A DNA stretch of 64,000 nt, taken from Leptospira sp. GIMC2001. GTDB lineage: Bacteria; Spirochaetota; Leptospiria; Leptospirales; Leptospiraceae. The DNA is taken from assembly GCF_028462125.1 (NCBI RefSeq), contig NZ_CP115468.1, forward strand, positions 372,001-436,000. Direction: 5' to 3'. This document shows, one piece after another, positions 9,253 to 17,700 of this stretch (positions are counted from its first letter, which is position 1; each line of letters begins with the position of its first letter). The notes beneath the pieces are model-generated. The model worked only from the letters and a program-made list of their open reading frames with translations. It had not been told where the DNA came from and did not search any database. A program made the position numbers and the translations under genes.

Positions 9253-11234
9253 TTAGTTGTCCTTGTGAACACTCCATCCCATGATTCAGCCGGAGGTTCT
9301 TTTAGGAAATATTCACATCTCTCAATCAACATTCTTGCGGATTTGTCCTTTGTTCCTCTTGCTCTATCGGCTTCCTGGAACTTGTCTATAGCCTTTTTCC
9401 ATTCTCTTGACAAATAGAATTTGAACCCTTCTTCGTACAGTTGCCCATTTGATTTCTGATTGGAAGTAGCATCTGAAATTTCTGCAATCAGTTCATAGAT
9501 TCGAACTGGTTCATTTTTACCTTTTACTCGAACCAAATCTAGATGCCTTGTGAACATGACATTTTTTACACGTTCATTAGTATTTTCGCTTATTAGAATA
9601 TTTACTCCGTAATCTTTGCCGGCTGCTTCCAATCTTGCTGCTAGATTAACAGTATCTCCCATCATTGTATATGAAGCTAGATCGTCGGTGCCCATGAATC
9701 CAACTTTAGCAGGTCCAGTGTTGAGACCAATTCGAGCATCCATTTCTTGTGCTTCTTTAGAATACAGATTGTTCTTCGTCCAGTATTGTCTAAGTTCTCC
9801 AAGTTTCTTATTCATTTGTAAAGATGCTCGAGCGGCTTTTATTGCGTGATCTGGAACATGGACGGGTGCATTATAGATAGCTACTATAGCATCACCTATG
9901 TATTTATCTAGAACACCTTCATGACTCTTGAGGATGATCGTCATCGCAGATAAATATTCATTCAATAAGTTCGCTAAATCAACAGAAGATAATTGTTCGG
10001 ATATTGTAGAAAAGCTTGCAACATCGGAAAAGAAAGCGGTAATTTCTTCCTCTTTACCTCGCTTCAAAGCTTCCATATCTTTCATGGCTTCTTGAACAAC
10101 CACAGGGTCAATCATGCTACCGAGAATGCTTTTTACTTTTTCTCTTTCTTCTAATCCAACTGCCATCGAGCGGAATGAGTTGGTAAGTACACCCACTTCA
10201 TCGCCTGAACTTGGCTCGATATCTACTTGAAAATTTCCTTGTTCAACTTGCTTGGTTGCTTCAACCAAAAGTCGGATTGGATTAGAGATGGTTCTAGAGA
10301 ATAAGAATACAATAACAATTGAAAGATTAATAATTATTAAGAGAAAAATGATATTCCGTCTTTGAATATTATAAACTTCTTCGAAAGCTTTGTCGGACTC
10401 AACGGTTGATATGATACCTAGTCCTGTATCCCATAATTTCTTGAATGATCCAAGAAAAACATGACCTTGCTCATCTTTATATTTAGTTTGTCCATTGTCA
10501 ATTTTGGATTCCAGAAGTGATTTTACAATGGGTTGATCTGCAAAAGATTTGCCAGCTATAACTAGCTCTGTGTTCGGATGAGCTAATAAGTCACCGGCTT
10601 CATTGACTAGATAGGTTGTGTTGATACCCTGTCCTTGGAAGGTTTTCAGAAACTCAATAGAATCAAGATATACTAATATAGTATAATTTTTGCCACTTCT
10701 TTTCCATGGAATTGACAGTCCAAGAATTGGAGTCACAAATCCAGGACTTGCATTGAATAGAGTGGATGCTCCTCGAAAAGATTTAATGTATTCTGACTCA
10801 AAGCTGCGATTTACTTGAATAAAAGAATCGAAAGCTAAGGCATTTTCTTCAGCATATTTAGAGTTAAGAAACTGCTTTGTAATAAATGGTTTGCCGTCTT
10901 TCTGATCAAGCAGACCAACATAAATAAAATTGGGATGATTTGTAAATAATTCCTGCTCGTAAGACCTTTTTAAACTTGTATCGGAACTCTGCAATTGCAA
11001 GTTCGCGAAACTAATTAATGTAAAAGAATTACTTCTTAATTCAGATTCAACTTTTTGACCAATTACATCTACAATTGCCAAGTTGTTTTCTTGAACTCTC
11101 TTCTCAGAATCATCTAAAAAGAAATAAGAAGCAAGAAAAATCATTAAAGACAATCCAGATATTATAATCGCTAAAATGATCCCTAAAAGTTTAATACGAA
11201 TTGTGACTTTTGAAGGTCGGAAATTTTTTTCCAT
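9249..11234 (-). CDS. Cache-HAMP class III adenylate/guanylate cyclase
   Basis: A 661-residue membrane receptor cyclase. Two membrane helices (about 15-37 and 290-312) flank a large extracytoplasmic dCache-like domain; a HAMP linker (about 312-365) leads to a class III catalytic domain. The two metal-binding aspartates are visible in FFSDVASFS and KYIGDAIV, and the VNLAARLE helix is present. The position that usually holds the purine-selecting Asp (before YT in xDYTxxG) is Ser here (SYTMMGD), so ATP versus GTP preference cannot be assigned. A C-terminal TPR-like tail (LYEEGFKFYLSREWKKAIDKF) follows. It heads an operon with the FecR and FnIII genes. Confidence 0.9.
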   Translation of the reverse strand: MEKNFRPSKVTIRIKLLGIILAIIISGLSLMIFLASYFFLDDSEKRVQENNLAIVDVIGQKVESELRSNSFTLISFANLQLQSSDTSLKRSYEQELFTNHPNFIYVGLLDQKDGKPFITKQFLNSKYAEENALAFDSFIQVNRSFESEYIKSFRGASTLFNASPGFVTPILGLSIPWKRSGKNYTILVYLDSIEFLKTFQGQGINTTYLVNEAGDLLAHPNTELVIAGKSFADQPIVKSLLESKIDNGQTKYKDEQGHVFLGSFKKLWDTGLGIISTVESDKAFEEVYNIQRRNIIFLLIIINLSIVIVFLFSRTISNPIRLLVEATKQVEQGNFQVDIEPSSGDEVGVLTNSFRSMAVGLEEREKVKSILGSMIDPVVVQEAMKDMEALKRGKEEEITAFFSDVASFSTISEQLSSVDLANLLNEYLSAMTIILKSHEGVLDKYIGDAIVAIYNAPVHVPDHAIKAARASLQMNKKLGELRQYWTKNNLYSKEAQEMDARIGLNTGPAKVGFMGTDDLASYTMMGDTVNLAARLEAAGKDYGVNILISENTNERVKNVMFTRHLDLVRVKGKNEPVRIYELIAEISDATSNQKSNGQLYEEGFKFYLSREWKKAIDKFQEADRARGTKDKSARMLIERCEYFLKEPPAESWDGVFTRTTK

Positions 11235-11328
11235 TTTAAAATAAGTAGTTTAAAAAAAACATATAAATCAATCATTTTTTTATATACTGGATGACTTAAT
11301 AGCGACAGTTTAGTCTAAAGAGTACATC

Positions 11329-11677
11329 GGGGACGACATTGGTTTCGACTGTTGTTGGCTTGGATGTAGTGGCACGCAGGGGTGACGGTCCCGCTTAAAA
11401 ACCTTCAACTATAATAACTGCTAATAACGAACTAGCACTAGCTGCCTAAATAGGCGTCTACAGGTTTTAGATCTGTTTCCTTTGGTGGACTAAGACCTGC
11501 AACTCTCAAAGGATCCCAACCAGCCTTGATCAGCATAGCAGTTTGGGAACTAGAAGCTGAATAAGGGAGGAATACCACGGTCGTTGGTTCCACCTCTCCG
11601 ACAATCCAAAACGACATAAGCGTGTAGAAGCTGCATTTGAGGATGATAGGACCCGGGTTCGAATCCCGGCGTCTCCA
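11329..11677 (+). ncRNA. ssrA: tmRNA
   Basis: The RNA starts GGGGACGACATTGG and ends with a T-arm-like GGGTTCGAATCCC followed by GTCTCCA, so the ends pair as in tRNA-Ala-like tmRNA acceptors and the CCA is encoded. A tag reading frame lies at 11420-11449 and encodes ANNELALAA followed by TAA, a classic tmRNA tag with an Ala-Ala C-terminus recognised by ClpXP-type proteases. The total of 349 nt matches a one-piece tmRNA. It rescues ribosomes stalled on mRNA without stop codons. The antisense frame across it is an artefact of the tRNA-like sequence. Confidence 0.96.
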
Positions 11678-11754
11678 TACTCATCAATCACATAATTACT
11701 ATAACATTGATTATACTTCATTTTGAATGTACGTTTGGGATTCGAACGATCGAA
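11660..11754 (+). repeat. direct repeat, copy 1 (tmRNA 3' end and flank)
   Basis: A 95-bp block that begins in the tmRNA T-arm (CGAATCCCGGCGTCTCCA) and continues into the downstream flank. It recurs at 11968-12062 with two mismatches by eye (G to A at 11725 and G to C at 11729 relative positions). Copy 1 belongs to the intact tmRNA gene. The 3' end of ssrA is a common integration target, so the pair resembles attachment-site duplication, but the 213 bp between copies holds no integrase. Confidence 0.9.
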
Positions 11755-11760
11755 CGACGA

Positions 11761-11798
11761 AATTAAATTTTGCTCTGACTAAAGAGCAAAATTTAATT
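11761..11798. repeat. perfect 16-bp inverted repeat (hairpin)
   Basis: The arms 11761-11776 (AATTAAATTTTGCTCT) and 11783-11798 are exact reverse complements around a 6-base loop. It lies about 85 bp after the tmRNA end. It could work as a bidirectional transcription stop, but no T-run follows; it may equally be part of an interspersed repeat. Confidence 0.8.
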
Positions 11799-11853
11799 GC
11801 GAGGATAGGAAATCCGAAGCTGTCGTTCGAGACGGGCTAAAGGCGTGAGGAGT

Positions 11854-11873
11854 GTTGGATTTCTAAATCCAAC
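11854..11873. repeat. 9-bp inverted repeat
   Basis: GTTGGATTT at 11854-11862 and its exact reverse complement at 11865-11873 are separated by two bases. It lies inside the segment bounded by the two copies of the tmRNA 3' end, and is the second hairpin-like element there. Confidence 0.7.
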
Positions 11874-11967
11874 TCGACGAAGCGAGGGTTCGAAATTAAA
11901 TATTGTCGCAAATCAAACAGAATAATCTGAAGGGTGGAGGGAGTGCAGGAAGCACGACCCCCTTTAG

Positions 11968-12062
11968 CGAATCCCGGCGTCTCCATACTCATCAATCACA
12001 TAATTACTATAACATTGATTATACTTCATTTTAAATCTACGTTTGGGATTCGAACGATCGAA
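11968..12062 (+). repeat. direct repeat, copy 2 (orphan tmRNA 3' end)
   Basis: This is the second copy of the 95-bp block, 308 bp downstream of copy 1. It carries only the 3' strand of the tmRNA T-arm and acceptor without the rest of the gene, so it cannot form a functional RNA. It most likely marks a past duplication or an integration and excision event. Confidence 0.9.
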
Positions 12063-12503
12063 AGGGCAGGGCTTAAGCCCCGTTCTTCTCACCAGATTAC
12101 AACACACAATGAAATAATTTAGTGCACAATTACAATTCAATCTTAATTTTTAGGTAATCTGTTTCGAACCTCCATAAAACCGAACTAATCACAAATTTAA
12201 CCAGTATATAAATAGATCCCATGACAAAATTCATACAAGCATTGTCATAGAAGATTCTCAAGAGCAGAAAAATTCATCGAGAAGCGACGGACATCAAGAA
12301 AATTGAGTTTTGGATTAAGGATTATAGCGATTAGAAATTCTCACTGAAATATCTATGATAATTTACAATCAGGATTTGGAGACCAAATAGATTTTAGATC
12401 GAAACCTGAACTGCATTTCCATTTCCAATAAATCTGTTGACTTAGAGATTCTAAGTCCAGAATAAGCTTGGTATAAAATTCTTAAAATCTATATTGCAGA
12501 TGT
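12063..12503. other. intergenic stretch without a recognisable gene
   Basis: Apart from the palindrome GGGCTTAAGCCC at 12069-12080, I see no credible coding frame, RNA or repeat here. The sequence is AT-rich and all frames are broken by stops at short intervals. It may be the decayed remainder of whatever was inserted beside ssrA. Confidence 0.5.
12069..12080. repeat. GGGCTTAAGCCC palindrome
   Basis: A 12-bp perfect palindrome preceded by TTCGAACGATCGAA. A longer version of the same core (CGGGGCTTAAGCCCCG), also preceded by TTCGAACG, is present at 43193-43208, which suggests a dispersed short repeat. Confidence 0.65.
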
Positions 12504-13325
12504 TCAATCTTGAATTGCTTCCCAACCTAAAATCATTGTTTTGCGATCCGATCCCCAATGATATTCTCCGATCTTCCCAGAGCTTTGAATGACTCGGTGA
12601 CAAGGAATCAATAATGCGATGGGATTTTTTCCGATAGCAGTTCCAACTGCTCGGCTAGCTTGTGGATTGCCAATAGACTTTGCTAATTCTCCATAGTGAG
12701 TCGTTTTTCCCAAGGGGATATTTAGAAGAGCTTCCCAGATTTTTAATTGGAAGCTAGTTCCTCGCAGATGAACTTTTATCTCTGGTAAAGTATTTTTTGG
12801 ATTATCAAAAAAAGACATAGCATTGATTATATGGCTATTTCTTTCGTTTCTGAGTCGTGCCTGCGGATAAAGATTCGTCAACTTGTCCAACTCTTCTTTC
12901 GGATTCTCAGTAAACTGAGCGAAGCAGATACCTTTATCAGTTGATGCGATAAATAGATGACCGAATAGACTTGGAAAATCAGAATGAAAAATACTTAGAC
13001 CCGAACCTCCTGATTGGAATTCTCCAGGAGTCATTCCTTCCCATCTAACAAAGAGATCATGCAATCTAGATGTTCCAGATAGACCAAGGTCAACAGATGC
13101 ATCCAGTAAAGTTGTAGAATTTCCTTTCAGGACTTTCTTCGCACTGACTAAATGGATAAATTGTTGAAATTTCTTGGGACTTACTCCTGCCCATTCTGTA
13201 AAAACTTTTTGAAAATGAGTTGGACTCAATCCTAAGTATTGGGAAATTTCTTCTAGACTGGGATTTTTTTGATAGTTATCTTCCAGATAGTGGATAGCTT
13301 TTTTTATTAATGAATAATGATCCAT
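12504..13325 (-). CDS. ada: AraC-type regulator fused to O6-methylguanine-DNA methyltransferase (Ada-like)
   Basis: The 273-residue protein joins an AraC-type double helix-turn-helix (residues about 1-105; SLEEISQYLGLSPTHFQKVF) to a 6-O-alkylguanine methyltransferase domain (about 110-270). The suicide acceptor is Cys242 in the IPCHRV motif, and the DNA-binding helix block SRAVGTAIGKNPIA precedes it. The N-terminal Ada zinc domain with the methylphosphotriester-accepting cysteine is absent, so it can repair O6-methylguanine but should not be activated by the E. coli Ada phosphotriester switch. It is divergent from the SH3 gene at 13518. Confidence 0.9.
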   Translation of the reverse strand: MDHYSLIKKAIHYLEDNYQKNPSLEEISQYLGLSPTHFQKVFTEWAGVSPKKFQQFIHLVSAKKVLKGNSTTLLDASVDLGLSGTSRLHDLFVRWEGMTPGEFQSGGSGLSIFHSDFPSLFGHLFIASTDKGICFAQFTENPKEELDKLTNLYPQARLRNERNSHIINAMSFFDNPKNTLPEIKVHLRGTSFQLKIWEALLNIPLGKTTHYGELAKSIGNPQASRAVGTAIGKNPIALLIPCHRVIQSSGKIGEYHWGSDRKTMILGWEAIQD

Positions 13326-13517
13326 TCTTTTATACTACCAAAATTCCCTATAAACCCAACCCGATTCTTGCTATTCTATAACAAAATTAGATTTTTTCTA
13401 TTCTGTAATTCTTTTTTTTGATATCTATTGATTATGGAAATGGAATTTTTTTAAAAAGTATAGCAAAGATTTCCACGTTGGAAATATCTTGCTTTAATAT
13501 AGGAAGATGTTAATTCT

Positions 13518-14645
13518 ATGAAAAACAAATTTTTCGATTTTAAATACTTTTTCATATCGCTAATATTCTTGATGATTTTTGGCGATGGCAGTCTTCTCAG
13601 CTCCGACAAAGTTCGATACAGAGTGGGAGTTGAAAATTTGCGCTTACGCAATACTCCCGATATAAACGGAAAAGTTCTCCAAACTATAAAAGAAAATGAA
13701 ATCGTATTGAGCTTAGGGGAAATGTCCAAGGAATCGATTGAGGTTGATATTCGTGGAAAGAAAATTAAGGCTCCTTGGGTAAAAGTGAAAACCAGTAATT
13801 CCTTAGAAGGCTGGGTATTTCTAGGTGCTCTCATTGAATCATCTAACTTAGAGTCAGACTTAGTTATCGATTATAAAAGGTTCCTATCTAACCTCAAAGG
13901 GAATAATTGTAGTAATCTTGCGCTTGCCCAAAAGGAAATAATTTTAAGAATGAAAAATATTTCCAATCCTGAAAAAGATTATCTGATTTATTATTTGTAT
14001 GAATATTATCAGAAAGTAATAGATGAAACTCACTATAATTTTGGAAATACTCAAGAGTTTTCCATTTTGGATCAGGCAGCAGGTGGGCAATGGGATAAAT
14101 CCAAGCCTTATCCAGATTTTCTAAATAAAAAACTTAAAGAATTAAAGATCTGTGGAATAAAACCTGATTCTACGGAAGGATCAGCATATCTCCGAGAAGA
14201 TGAAGATTATATGGTTTCACTATTCTCGAAATCTGCTAGTCCTACTATGCGAGAGTATCTAGTTCAATCTAGTAAAGAAATCCAAGAAGGTTTTATGGAA
14301 GACGCAGGTCTTGTTATTTCACCAAGGAAAGTTGCTGAGAGAGCATTATTCTGGGAAAGTCTTAAGAAAAAATCTATTGGATTCGTATTCTTAGAAAATA
14401 TTCAGTCGAACTTTAACATCTATAAATTGACATTATTATTCGGTTCAGATAATACACCTGCATTTTCGCACTCTAATCCTAGAAAATTAGAAAATGATTA
14501 TAAAACAACTTATGAATGGATTATACAAAAACATAAATCAACAGAAATTGGTGAAGTTATATTTAAATATTATGATACTCTAAGAAAAAATAATTTTTTA
14601 CTGCAAGGCGAAGTTAAGGAAATATTTGATCGCGGAACTTTTTGA
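13518..14645 (+). CDS. exported SH3-domain protein, function unknown
   Basis: A 375-residue product with an N-terminal signal sequence (FFISLIFLMIFGDGSLLSSD), then an SH3b-like module (NLRLRNTPDINGKVLQTI, WVKVKT, EGWVFLGALI at about residues 38-110). The remaining 260 residues are charged and mostly helical, with no family that I recognise. The SH3 segment resembles that of the partial gene at the left edge, so the two look like paralogues. Periplasmic or surface location is inferred from the signal. Confidence 0.7.
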   Translation: MKNKFFDFKYFFISLIFLMIFGDGSLLSSDKVRYRVGVENLRLRNTPDINGKVLQTIKENEIVLSLGEMSKESIEVDIRGKKIKAPWVKVKTSNSLEGWVFLGALIESSNLESDLVIDYKRFLSNLKGNNCSNLALAQKEIILRMKNISNPEKDYLIYYLYEYYQKVIDETHYNFGNTQEFSILDQAAGGQWDKSKPYPDFLNKKLKELKICGIKPDSTEGSAYLREDEDYMVSLFSKSASPTMREYLVQSSKEIQEGFMEDAGLVISPRKVAERALFWESLKKKSIGFVFLENIQSNFNIYKLTLLFGSDNTPAFSHSNPRKLENDYKTTYEWIIQKHKSTEIGEVIFKYYDTLRKNNFLLQGEVKEIFDRGTF

Positions 14646-14669
14646 CGGATTTTTTAATAACACATATAT

Positions 14670-14705
14670 GTGAATTGATATATTTATATACAAGACTCAA
14701 TTCAC
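14670..14705. repeat. 9-bp inverted repeat between convergent genes
   Basis: GTGAATTGA at 14670-14678 and its reverse complement at 14697-14705 enclose 18 bases. The site lies 25 bp after the SH3 gene and about 70 bp from the end of the convergent giant lipoprotein gene, where a bidirectional stop would be useful. No T-run follows, so the terminator role is weak. Confidence 0.35.
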
Positions 14706-14774
14706 CTGACTCTGAGCCGAATTGCTTATTTATATGTTAAGATTAGAATATTGTACCAAATTCAAGTGTAGAAT

Positions 14775-17700
14775 TCAATCACAGTTGAGACCAGCATCTA
14801 AAGGAATTCCATACTTGGATGAGAGATAACATTCTATTATGTTTCGATTTATCGCACTTAAAGCACCATCAAAATAGATTATTTCTGAAGCTATTCCACC
14901 AAAATATTCGCTCCCCCCCGATTGATTTCTTCTACCAATAGACATATAGGAGTTTCCACTATAGGTATGCATTGGAGCAACATCTATGTATTCTTGAAGA
15001 CCATTTATAAAAATAGATCTATTTATCGAATCAGCATGGCTATGTGCGAAAATAACTGGTTCATTGATTGCCGCTATTCGAGTCGTTGGTGAATGTGCAA
15101 ACCCGCAATAGGTTGCTAGGAAAAAATCATTAGTTACGTTCCAATCATATCCAAACGCTTTGTCATTGCCACAAGTTGAACCAATACTGAAAACAATTTG
15201 CCCACCGCTATTAGCAAGTTCCTTGGCAAAAACTCCAAACATAGTAAAACTATTTCCAACTACGCCGGTTGCCGCAGCATTTTCTAGCCAGTGATTGTTT
15301 GCTTTCACGAATCGTATAGTAGGTTTGCCACCTATTCCCGATGCGACAAAACTAGGCTGGTTTGCTGCAGTACCTTGCGAGATATTGTTGCCAACTCCGC
15401 TATTGTCTAGCCAATCGGTTACAAGGTCATTGTTTGCTAGATAACTAAGGCTATCTGCTTGAAAATATGCTTTTAAGGAACTGGCAGCTGGTGTTCCAGA
15501 CCAAGTTGAAACTTGAATCGGATTGTAACCAGATAATGCTCTTACTTCATCTGCGCTCAATTCTCGATTGTATATTGTCACTTCGTCAATTTGACCCGGG
15601 AATTCATAATTATTATTAAATGCTCCAATTGTTAAAGGAGAATTTGATGTGATATAGCTTGTTGAATCTTCTGCCCCTACTTGTTTTCCATTAAAGTATT
15701 GTTTTACGGCTGTTGGTGAAGCTGTTGGATTTACGGTCTGGCAAATGTGATACCATGTATACAGTGGGTTTGGAACATTTGGGTTGCAAACAGCTCCAAA
15801 AACACAACCTCTCATTATAGGTGTTGCGGTTAGGTTACTTGCACCTAATATGAATGCATTTCCTGTAGCACTTGTTCCATACGCAGCCGCAATCTTTAAA
15901 GTAGGTGTAGCCAATGCTTGGTTTATACGTGTCCAAACACACATACTCCTCGCATCTTGTCCTTGGGGAAGTGGAAGATTCGTGTTCACATTTTGCATAA
16001 ACTGATTGGTTCCATTGAATGTATAGGCAGAATTGGGATTGCCCATTCGATCTTGACTTAGAGTTGGACCGTTAAATGGTGTTAGATGATAGTTGAATCC
16101 ACTGCTATCATTTGGATCACCTTGTAAATCATAGCGAGCGACAAGACCTTCTGGAATCTGGGATGCGAGATTTCGAATTTGGTTTACAGTAAGAACGCGA
16201 TTGTACAATCTCGCATCGTCGATTTTGCCAGGATAATAATCCGATCCAAACCAGGATCCTAAATGCAAGGATCCGACTCCTCCATTTGCTGTGTTCAGAG
16301 CAGCTGCTGGAAGAGTAGCTCCAATTTGTCTACCATCCGCGAAGATGGTAACATTAGTTCCATCATAGGTTCCACATAGATGAGTCCATACATGAAGGGG
16401 TAATGAATAATTGACCGTATAATCATTCACACCTGTTAAAATTCCAACTTGCTGAATTCCAGCAATTCTAGACATTCCGATTCCGAACGAATTATTCATG
16501 TTATTGAAGCCGTAGAGAAAAGCTGGAAGGGCTTGACCGTCTGAAGTCGGAAGTTGCTCAGGTTTTACCCAAACACAAATTGTTCTTGGCGATTTTCCAT
16601 ACGGTAAACCGTGCGGATTGTTCGGTGAATTATAACTTCCAGCTCTAGTTCGTCTGCCACCGTTAACCATTCCATCTTTGCCAAAAGAGAAACCTGGAGT
16701 TCCAATTGTATTCGATATGACATAACTATTTGGTCCTGAGTCTACAATTCCCGCTGTATCAAGATCATAATGAGCAACTAGTCCAGGTGAGCCCAAACTA
16801 TTATAAGGTGTTCCGACACCGCCTGGCGATGCATCACGAGACAGCTCAGCGACCTCTCCTTCGTTGATCGATCTTTGATATATTCTTAGATCGGCTATGG
16901 CACCTCTAAAATAATTTGCATTAGAAAGATTTCCGCCAATCATAAGGTTAGTGGTTGTTATATTATTGGGAAGAATATCTTCTGTTCCAATTAATTTACC
17001 ATTCGCATAAATCTTGAATTTTGTTGCAGAGACAGTCTTTTTGATCGTTAGATGAGTCCATAAGTTTGGAACCATTCGATAGCCTAAAGTTCGAATTCCT
17101 ACTCCGCCTGCAATCAATCTTAGTTTATTCGCATCAGTTCCAGCACCAGTCCCTTCCATTGCCAAACCAAAACCATCGGCTACAGTTGAGGAGCCTAAAT
17201 AGAAAAATAAATTATTGGCATCAGGTCCAGTATTTCCATCCCAACGAACCCATAAACTCACAGAAATATTTTCGACAGCTGGAGTGATGTTAGCTGAGGC
17301 TGTGATTCGATTGGTTCCATCAAAAAAAGCCGATCCATTTGCTCCACCAAATCTACCGTTGAAATAACTGGGTGTTCCATCCCATACTGCATCGGGAGGA
17401 TTGGGAGTTTGAGAATCGTAATCTATAGTATTCCCGGCAAAAGGAAAACGATGCTTGAGTTTATTATTGGAAATTTTTCGTATGGAATGGTTACTGCTTA
17501 CATAGAGCGCGCGACCATCAGTGCCTATCATGGCAGGTTGATCCATTCTTGCATTTGCACCAACTCCGTTTGACGCTCCCGATAAAGTTGGGGTTCCTAC
17601 GATTGTAGTGACATTTCCCGAACTTATTTCCAATCTTCTTACCAAATGGGATGTATTGAATTCAACAAAATATAAATCAAAACCGTCCGTAACTAGACCA

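Noticed and set aside
11530..11721. Minus-strand reading frame across the tmRNA
   Set aside because: It contains the GDAGIRTRVLSSS-type translation that arises from the antisense of tRNA-like T-arms; the plus-strand tmRNA explains the sequence.
12063..12503. Possible remnant of a transposase or integrase beside ssrA
   Set aside because: All frames have closely spaced stops and I see no transposase motif.
14670..14705. Rho-independent terminator
   Set aside because: The stem is AT-rich with a long loop and no T-run, so only an inverted repeat is reported.
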